Positions 56,367 to 64,000 of a stretch of DNA of 64,000 nucleotides are shown piece by piece. A program made the position numbers and the translations under genes. The DNA comes from Stereum hirsutum FP-91666 SS1 (Eukaryota > Basidiomycota > Agaricomycetes > Russulales > Stereaceae), in the NCBI RefSeq assembly GCF_000264905.1, contig NW_006763161.1:1-64000 (forward strand), in the 5' to 3' direction. Below the pieces are notes generated by a model. That model ran no database searches, had not been told where the DNA came from, and saw nothing but the letters and a program-made list of their open reading frames with translations. How positions within the stretch are numbered: position 1 is the stretch's first letter; each line of letters opens with the position of its first letter.

Positions 56367-58425
56367 ATGGACCTCATACACAACGGTTTGGATCATGACA
56401 AGTGAGTGTACGATCTTATTAATATTGGCATATCATGTCGAAACTAATCAGTTTTGATCATGAATGACAACCATTCAGCGACTCGAGTGGCCGCTCACAA
56501 CGTTGGCTGGAGATCTTGCTCGGTAGCCCGGATTTCGAATCACCCTCACTTTATATGACTCTCACCCAAGTAAGTATTGAGGGTTTCTTTCTCCGCGTCA
56601 AAGACAGGCAGAAATGCTCATAGGCTATCTTCGTTATTTTAGGGTACTCCCAACGTCCTCAACTTCTTGTCTGCAGAGGCAAAAAAACAGAGTCAAACAT
56701 GGGAGTCTCTTGTCAAAGAGAGGATCGTAGAGGCATTATGCCAAGCGGTAATCAAAAGCACCCCAGAATCATCTAAGCATTCCTATGGGCCTTCTACTCG
56801 GGAAGCGCAACTCCTCGAAGACAACGTAAGACATCGCTGTATCCCTGGCACTGCAACGTTCTAAAATCGCCCATTCTTCGACAGAAGACATCCTCTTTTT
56901 TTGGTCCACTCTCAGTCCTCGCCGAAGCCTCCCTGAAACTGCGACTTCCGTTATCTCCGTGTCAGAAAACTTTTGTGAGCACAGTGAAAGCACACTGGCA
57001 TAACATCTTCCAACAGGTTAGTCTGCGACGCTTCTGACTCTAGGACATAAGGTATAAGTGCTCGCTGACCCATATATCAGATATGGGAAAAGCCACAAAA
57101 TACTTTAAGGCCGGGAAGGAGTAGGGAGCGCACCACTATAGTCGGTATAGTACTCACCATGGTACGCTGTGAACCGGGATTATTAGGGTTCGTCCGTGTC
57201 AACTTCATCCTCACCCCACATTTTCTCTGACATCAAAACAGTATAATCAGCAAGCCAGAAGATCGTTCACTTTCCGTGATATCACGCATTCTGCTCAACA
57301 GCACAGAACTCCTTGATTTTACGACGTCGGTCACTTGCCTCACCGAGATACTTCGCCCCTATTTGAAACTGCCAGGCGACCTTCATGCTCAGAGAACAGT
57401 GTATCCTCCTCCAGGCCATATCTTCTCCTCGTTACTGCAGGGAATGCCCGAGGAGTCTGCAGACGCATTCGCCGACGGCTTTAGTCGTGGCCTTCGCACT
57501 CGTGGTGTGAATCAAATCATAAAGGTCTCTCGACTCCTAGGCTCGCTAATCCACGTCGCACCATCAAATCACGGGCCTTCTGCCGATCTCATCCGGGCCT
57601 TGTGTCGTTCGACCCCTTTATTCCAATCTTTGTTATCGGCTGTTGCTGAACCGAGTGGGGCAGTTGCGCAGCCGCCTGTGCTTAACGACAGACGGACACT
57701 GACAATTCCCGTCATGGAAATGATGGTCGAATTGATGCAGTCATTGAGTGCAAGGTGGATTCATGAAAGTGAAACATTCATCCGAGTGTGTCGGGATGCA
57801 CACTTGTTGGATACCGTTGATGTCATTATCAAACATGGATACCTGCACCCTCAGGGTGTGTGTGAGTTATTCTTCTTGACTCTGAGCTTTTCGAACGATG
57901 TTATTGACTTAGAATGGACTCTCTCGTAAAAAAGACTACGCAAATCTGCTTCTTGATGCACTGTATCTCATCCTCAAAAAAAAACCAAGTCTCATCACAC
58001 TTTTTCGTGACCAGTACCCACGCCCTTCGACCCTGGTCAGCTGCCTTAGGCTGCTTCGCAACCCACCTATGCAATCCCTCCAATCGATCAGGACACCTTC
58101 GCCTCAAAATGTACCCACTACAATCCTGGAACGATATCTCGTAATGGAGCGTCTATGTGAGGAAGCGAAAGGGTGTCAAAGACGAGGCTGCAGTCGACGA
58201 TGGCACTTCCGATGTAAAGCGTGCCACTTGACATCATACTGCGGCGTGTCGTGTCAGAAACAGTATGTTTTTTTTTCCGTGTGCTTTCACATGTCCCTGA
58301 CTTCTATTCATGCCTGTAGGGATTGGAAAGAACACAGACTTGTCTGTGGACTGCGCCTTAAGTGGGATGGACGAGGGACTTCTGTCCGGTTATTGCAGCT
58401 TCCATTTCGCTTTGATGTGACCTGA
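56367..58425 (+). CDS. MYND-type zinc finger protein (539 aa, 8 exons)
   Basis: Exons 56367-56401, 56479-56569, 56643-56825, 56885-57016, 57081-57187, 57242-57857, 57913-58262 and 58320-58425 join in phase to exactly 540 codons including TGA. Introns have standard ends. The fifth donor is GTTCGTCC, chosen because the nearer GTACGC breaks the frame. Residues ~180-400 form a helical, Leu-rich repeat-like region (GIISKPEDRSLSVISRILLN, EILRPYLKLPGD). A C-terminal MYND finger follows: C..C in CEEAKGCQRRGC, then CKACHLTSYCGVSCQKQ, and DWKEHRLVC. MYND fingers bind proline-rich partner peptides; many such proteins exist in mushrooms with unknown partners. It is convergent with recombinase copy B and shows no defect. 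Confidence 0.85.
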
Positions 58426-58824
58426 GTACATAGGGTTTCATCAGGGGGCAGAAACTCCCGGAGCGCGAAGACAGTGTACTTGGTTGGTAATTATATGTGT
58501 GGCACTACGGCTTGCCGCAGGAGCACCTGGCACGGAGTAAATGTCTTTTTTTGTGCTCGATACCATACTCACTGTGGTGATGCACCTTACGAAAATACTG
58601 CAACACGGAGTATATAAAATGAAACCCAACTCTTTTTTGATGTTCACGGTGCAAATAAGAACGAGGACTCGGGAGGAAGAGAGACAAGTTTGAAGAAGGG
58701 AGGTATACGACCATGCAAGCCTGTCACCTTCTGTGGCGTTCGTGTGGCGTGGCTCAGGTCCCACAGCAATTTTGTTACAGAGGCGTTTAGACTCGAGATA
58801 AAATGCTCCAAGATGAAAACCGAC

Positions 58825-61783
58825 CTACGACCCCTTCGTCGCCGTCACGGGAATTCTACGCTTTTTGACTCCTTCAAACTCCAATGTAGTATGTTTGTCG
58901 CGTGTGGCCCTGATCCCACGAGACCGAGTCTCGCCCCTCTCCATGCGCAATCTACGAAGCCCCGTTTCAATGAGCGTCCAAGTTAGGTTCTTCTGGTTGG
59001 GGCCCTCCCCGGCCAGTGTGCGTTCGAAAACGGCTTCGTCGCCGTTGTACTGGGATTTGAAATCGTCGTAGATGAGTCGTATAGTGTTCAACTTCTTCAG
59101 CTCTGCAGTCGTGAGGGTATCCCCGTATTTCTTCTGCCATAAGCGCAACGGCGCAATGACTCCCAGAGCCTCGCTTTGACCATGTTCCCAAGCCTTAAAG
59201 GTCTCTTTCCAGTCTGTCAATCGTCCTAACGTCCCACGGCCCACGGTAGGACCACCTGACAAAGTGGAAGGCAACGAAGTCGTTGGGGATGTGGCAACCA
59301 TAGATAGAGAGAATTGGGTGTTGGAAAGTGAAGAGTTGATTGGAGATATGTCGATTTGGCTTTCAGAAGAAGCCGGTGTTGCCACGCAAGACGGAGCTAC
59401 CAGGTTGGTAAGGAGCAGAGTGGTTGGAGTCGGATGGTGGCCGGTAAGTGTTGGAGAGCTGGCGGAAGACTTGGCCGGCGAATGATCATTTAACCCAACA
59501 GACTCGGGACATGAGTTAGCGAGTCCCCTAGGTCGCACCGTTTGACCGGGAGATTCGGGACAAAAAAGAGTTGGCAAAGGGCGCACACTATCTTGGGGGT
59601 CTTTGAGAGGTAAGGAAACGATATTAGATGAACCTAACCGTGATTATTGAGTAAGAATCTTAGAATGTATCTGGAGCGTAGGAAGGACCGAGAACGTACT
59701 GTTGCCAGGCATCGCCAGATCACTGGATTGAGACTCAAGATCTTCACGCCTATGATCAGGGAGAATCGGAGCGGAACCTACGGAGGTACAATTAGAATAC
59801 CGTAATGGACACAGCACGGAACAAATACCAAGTGATTGCGATGGTAAGGTCGGTGAGCCTTGAGGCGGTTCAAGTTCATTTTTTGGGTGATCTAATCTGT
59901 CAATGCCTACAGATGGAGAGACAGAAGGCTCGATGTCCATCAACTCGTCTGAATAACATACAACTTTAATCAGCCCGTTTACGTTTGCTTCAGATCGTAA
60001 CCGTTTACCTTCTACTGCGGTCTGCGGGTATGACGAAGATTGTACTCCCATCACCTCACAACCTCCTTGCACTGAGAAGTTTTCAAGGAATCGAAGAATG
60101 GAGATACAGTAAATAGTACTCACGAGTAACCGAAAGCTTTTCCACCATCGCCACGAGCCGGCTGATTTCTGTCTCCAGCGTGTGCAGTTTTCCGTCACTG
60201 ACGCTTGCGCTTGGATGGTCTTGAGCCTGCGGACGTGACAACGATTTCAATCCTCCAAAGGTTGCTTGACGATCCACACGTCTACTTGGCATAAAAACAT
60301 CGCAAAACCCATCCTCAGCATCACTTAGTTGATTCAACAGGTATCGTATGATTGTCTCCACCTGGCGAGTGTCAGAAGATTATTAGCTTTGAAGAATGGA
60401 GCTGGGAATGAGATACAATCTGATTTACCCGTTCGGAATCAGACCATCCTCCCCACCATTTGATTGCTTTGAGGCTTAGACACACAGGTGCATGCATGAA
60501 ATAATATTGTGCCGCACCCCGGCGAAAACCATGTGAACTGAGCTGCGCATCTAGTTTTCCTCGACTGAAGCCCGATGCTTTGAAGATAGGAGCGAAGATA
60601 ACCTTCCACGTATAAAAGTTTGCTGAAGTCGACACTTCGATGTTGGCCTTCGATACCAAAGGAAAGACGAGATCGGTGTCGTTGAGAGCGCGACCGCGAC
60701 GGATTTCCAAATGTTTTATCCACGCGTTGAGATGAGTATACGCGTCGAGTTCAGGTTGGGATACATTTTGAGGTATATACATATCTCGGGCTGTCAAATA
60801 GACCACAACTAGTAAGCATCAGCATGGGAAAATCCTCAGAGTGAATACTCACCGCTTTCAGGGTCTTTCTCCGTCTTTTTTCGGTGCAAACGATGATGAT
60901 GAAACGGGGTTCCATCGATTGAGTCTTTCTCTTCGGAGAAACCGCCTCGGACCATAGTGGCTACGTCATCCCATCTAACCATCATTTCCATGGTGAGACA
61001 CACAGAGTGAGCTATACTTGTTGAAATCAAAGAACGTGCTAACATACCGGCCCATGAGTCGAAAGGCGGTAGTTGAAAATCCCTTAAAAAAAAGGCGTTC
61101 GGTCTCGGTATACTCGGACATTCCAGCTTCGCTGTCTAGGTATTCGAATGCGGCCTTCAGATCTGAGGGAAAGATTGCCTGAGCCCGATTTTTATCACGT
61201 GTACGAAGATCTCGCTTTTTGATGGACTCGACGAATTCTCGTATGGAGGAATCGCACATAGGGTTTCCTTCCCACTTTTTGGTGTAGGTATTCAATCGCC
61301 AATAATCCTCATAACGACCGTGAACCCTGTGATGAACGTAGTAGTGAGCCGATAGCAACTCTGATTTTGGAACCTGACGAACTTTGCAAAGTAGTCCTTA
61401 AACGCTGCATGAACTCCTGAAGCTGTTGCGTAGCCAAGTCCCTGGGCTTCCTCGACACCTTGCCCACACTTGTGGAATAGATATATCAACAACACTCGGG
61501 GTGTTAGATCACTGATGTCGTCGAGGGCGTCGGCTACGGGCAAGTCCAGTCCATCTTCGTCCTTGAGTGAATTCCCTGCCTTCTGCCACATCTGTAGCCA
61601 TGCCTTACCCCTCTTCACGTATTGTTTGTAATTATCGGTGGTGCTTTGGGCTAGCAGCCATTGTTCCCTTGTGGCTGCAACACCAGCGAGGCACGCGTCT
61701 CCGGAAACGAACGTTTTTGAGGTCTTTTTCGAATTTTTAGGGCGACCTCTGGGAGCGCGTGTAGACAGCTTGGAGGAAGTCAT
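58825..61783 (-). CDS. Crypton-like tyrosine recombinase, copy B (854 aa, 8 exons, intact)
   Basis: Exons 61783-61383, 61326-61048, 61016-60853, 60790-60429, 60361-60124, 60071-60009, 59948-59700 and 59633-58825 join in phase to 855 codons. Intron 6 (60 nt) is in frame and could be retained. Residues 12-16 are an AT-hook (RGRPK). Residues ~35-140 form the N-terminal core-binding part. The catalytic domain has a conserved LMGR (possible box I Arg), His368-Gly-Phe-Arg371, Trp397 in WWGGWSDSER, and Tyr409 in ETIIRYL, with R-to-W 26 and W-to-Y 12 spacing as expected for tyrosine recombinases. A coiled coil lies near 460-480. Residues ~718-810 (LGRLTDWKETFKAWEHG, LNTIRLIYDDFKSQYNGDEA) resemble the GCR1_C DNA-binding domain found in fungal Crypton transposons. 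No reverse transcriptase is nearby. It probably catalyses cut-and-circularise DNA transposition. Confidence 0.75.
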
Positions 61784-63158
61784 TTGATCAAACAAAGAGT
61801 GAGATAGTGAGGCTGCCTGGCGACAAAAACAAGGGTAAGTATGAAGGTTTTCCTAGGACTTTAATCACAGCGTTATTTTTTCCGGAGACTATTATACTCC
61901 ATTAAGCTCCATCGGAGGCCGACGTACTCGATCGTATGGCAATCTACGTAAACGGACGCGATTCAACTCCGTTCGACGCGAATCTACTCGGATCTTTTCG
62001 AATATATTCGAACAGACTCCAATGGAGGTGAAAAGACGAAAATCTCGCGTCCATGGCGCGCATCGCAATCGAAAGCCCTGCGTGGACTCGTATCTAGCTT
62101 CTTAGGAGACTTTGAGCGCGCTCACGTTCTATCGAGCTTCAGTTTTACGAAGTTCAATCTATTATTTTCTTCTTTAACGAAGTTTTAAAAAGGGGCCCTC
62201 GGAAAAGAGCCTAACGGAGCAGGACAGACGGCAATGGAATAATGCAGTCCATTCCATTCCGTTACACTACATCTAAGTCCAATAAATCACAAAATCGAGA
62301 GGTGTATCGGATGTCAAAAAGACTCGATTACACGCGAATCAACACTTACCAACCCGATTCGACGCGATTGGAGTTCAACCGAGGCCAATCAGATAGAACA
62401 TTATCTACTATTGCACGAGATTGCCGTGTGTCTGTGGCTAATTTCCTCGATTGGACTCCAATACAGACAACCAGACTTCATTGAGGCCCCAAAATACAGG
62501 AAAAACATACTTGAGTTCAGTTTAAACCACAATAGGCAAGACACGATCACCCAGAGCAAACACGAAAGACGGGAGGAGGGAGACTGAGGGAGAGAACAAG
62601 AGCGGTGCCAGTGCGCTCCAGTGAAAGTCGAACATCACCACGTGACGTCTTCGTCTGTATCTCGTAGGCTCTGTTACAACCCTTACGTTATCGCTTCGAA
62701 GATGCTGGTTCTCGGTATCTCGCCTCCTTGACACAATCTGGAACGCAACTATATCTGGAGCACTGCTACTTGGTCTTGCTCAAGTTGCACCAGACTGTGT
62801 ACCGGCAATGTAATGTTAGACGGCAATAGCATAGCAGTGGATTGTAATTTAGGATGAGCTCCCCGCTAGACTAGCCTTGCGGTCGAACCCATCTCATGCA
62901 ATAATGTCAATAACTGCTTATGATCTCGTTCAATTCAATCAATTGTACACTGGGCACTCTGAGAGACCCTGAGCTGCCTGAAGCGCCCTGACACGAGCTC
63001 ACCACGTCTTCGGCCCCGACTCAGGGCGCGTCAAAGCCTGTCAGCGTTTCCGAAGAGTTCTGATGAAGAATTCAAGATACAAGTATTGAACCCTTAGGGA
63101 CCACTCACGGGACGGCGGGTGGTTGGGAGATCGAACGCCGCCGTTGCCGGAGTTGATC
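61784..63158. other. Intergenic, no gene seen
   Basis: AT/CG-mixed sequence with recurring phrases such as ttcgacgcga and gactccaat.g (61960-62020 and 62350-62460), possibly a decayed repeat or element end upstream of the recombinase. No frame is convincing. Confidence 0.4.
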
Positions 63159-64000
63159 TCATGAGGGAGGTTGAAACTGGTCGGAGCCAGTGTTATCGTC
63201 TCCAAACCTCAAACGATGAAGAACAGCTCTGGGATCGTTAGTAGAGCTTGGTGGGGTTGAAGTTAGAACGGAGATGGGTGGCAAGGAGAAGGATGATTGA
63301 TGGTATTGTTTGGGGGATCCAGGGGCTTGCACGGGAGCGATTGGTATCTTGTTGCCGGTAGCGGCTTGACGGTACGCACCAGAAGGATAGGCTAAGGCGG
63401 GTTGTGGTACGTCAATGGAAGAAGAGTGGTGGTATCCGTAAGGCCCAGTGTAGACCGAGGAAGGCGGACCAGGGTAAGGCAAGTAGCTAGGGCCTCGGCT
63501 ATTCGGCCGGATATGCGCGTGACTCTCTGGTCCCCCGTCAGCAGGATGAGCAGGCGAAGGGGGATAAGGGTGGCTCGGTTGAGTTGCTGTGTAAGAGGTC
63601 GATCGTCGCATGTACTTAGACAAATGAGATGCTGACCGCACGTCGATTAAGACAGGAGGTTGGTCGAGGGGCGGTGAGTAGACAGTCCACCCGCTAGAAA
63701 CATCTGTATCGGTTGCAAATAGATGTTGATTCTGGGCTACACGTCGTGTCCGGCGGCGACTGGTTCCACCTGGAACGACCTGACCGTAGCCAGCTTGGTC
63801 TGGTCTTAGACATGTGTCCGGAAATGTGGGTCTGTAAATGGGCATCAAGTCGAGTTCGAGACGATCAAAGAAAGAACGCACCCGAAAAGGGGAACTAAAT
63901 CAAAGCGAATGGCGAAAGCCACGCTATCATGAGTACAGTCAAAACATGTTGCCGTTCGGAGATACATCAAAGCCCAACATACCGACGAGACAGTCGAAGT
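63159..64000 (-). CDS. 3' end of a gene running off the right edge, Pro/Ser/Tyr-rich protein
   Basis: The last exon is 63894-63159. The previous one is 64000-63984 or so; the intron 63982-63895 (GTATGTTGGG...TTTAG) keeps the frame LRLSRRSPFRVRSFFDRLEL. The visible 250 residues are disordered: SRRRTRRVAQNQ basic patch, then Pro/Ser/Tyr-rich segments (YLPYPGPPSSVYTGPYGYHH) and an end DPRAVLHRLRFGDDNTGSDQ. The composition is like the tail of a fungal transcription factor, but no DNA-binding domain is in the window, so the family is unknown. Confidence 0.6.

Noticed and set aside
59644..60198. Separate 184-codon gene
   Set aside because: It is exons 6-7 of recombinase copy B read through the in-frame 60-nt intron, not an independent gene.

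Overview
The window is nuclear DNA of a filamentous fungus, most likely a basidiomycete of the Agaricomycetes type. Real genes are cut by short introns of about 55-110 nt (GT...AG, often with a CTAAC/CTGAC-like branch point), and the recognisable families (DUF6589, RecQ-type helicases with a long charged tail, SRPK-like kinases, MYND proteins, BED-finger hAT transposase, LINE gag) are ones that abound there. There are no bacterial operons, rRNAs or CRISPR arrays. All calls come from reading the sequence; none was checked against a database.

Layout. 1-0.54 kb: a ~158-bp tandem repeat. 0.73-3.96 kb: a decayed Argonaute. 4.1-8.2 kb: three inverted-repeat structures, including a Tc1/mariner-type non-autonomous element and a small hairpin MITE. 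8.2-17.1 kb: mostly gene-free, with a broken fasciclin gene, a tRNA-like Pol III module and tandem repeats. 17.4-18.0 kb: a truncated SRPK-like kinase. 19.7-21.7 kb: a coiled-coil ORF and small fragments. 22.4-25.3 kb: a DUF6589 gene interrupted by a 584-bp hAT-type insertion with a perfect 8-bp target duplication. 25.8-27.8 kb: a broken RecQ-like helicase. 29.4-30.5 kb: an intact small gene with an RNase H1 N-terminal-like domain. 30.9-32.0 kb: a LINE gag remnant. 32-40.9 kb: dispersed repeats, a perfect 31-bp hairpin and weak reading frames. 40.9-46.7 kb: remnants of a JmjC demethylase, a pali/SUR7 membrane protein, a monoglyceride-lipase-like hydrolase and a proline iminopeptidase. 47.1-61.8 kb: two divergent copies of a multi-exon tyrosine recombinase gene (Crypton-like), with a RecQ C-terminal fragment, a hAT transposase fragment and an intact MYND gene between them. 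63.2-64 kb: the 3' end of a gene that continues past the right edge.

Most recognisable host genes carry frameshifts, stops or truncations, and transposon-derived sequence is dense, so this looks like a dispensable, repeat-rich block (subtelomeric or otherwise fast-decaying). The genes that read through cleanly are the MYND protein (8 exons, 539 aa), the right-hand recombinase (8 exons, 854 aa), the RNase-H-N-domain gene (3 exons, 299 aa) and the gene at the right edge. The most interesting system is the pair of recombinases: an N-terminal AT-hook (one copy), an H..R/W/Y tyrosine recombinase core, a coiled-coil and a C-terminal GCR1-like DNA-binding domain, with no reverse transcriptase nearby.
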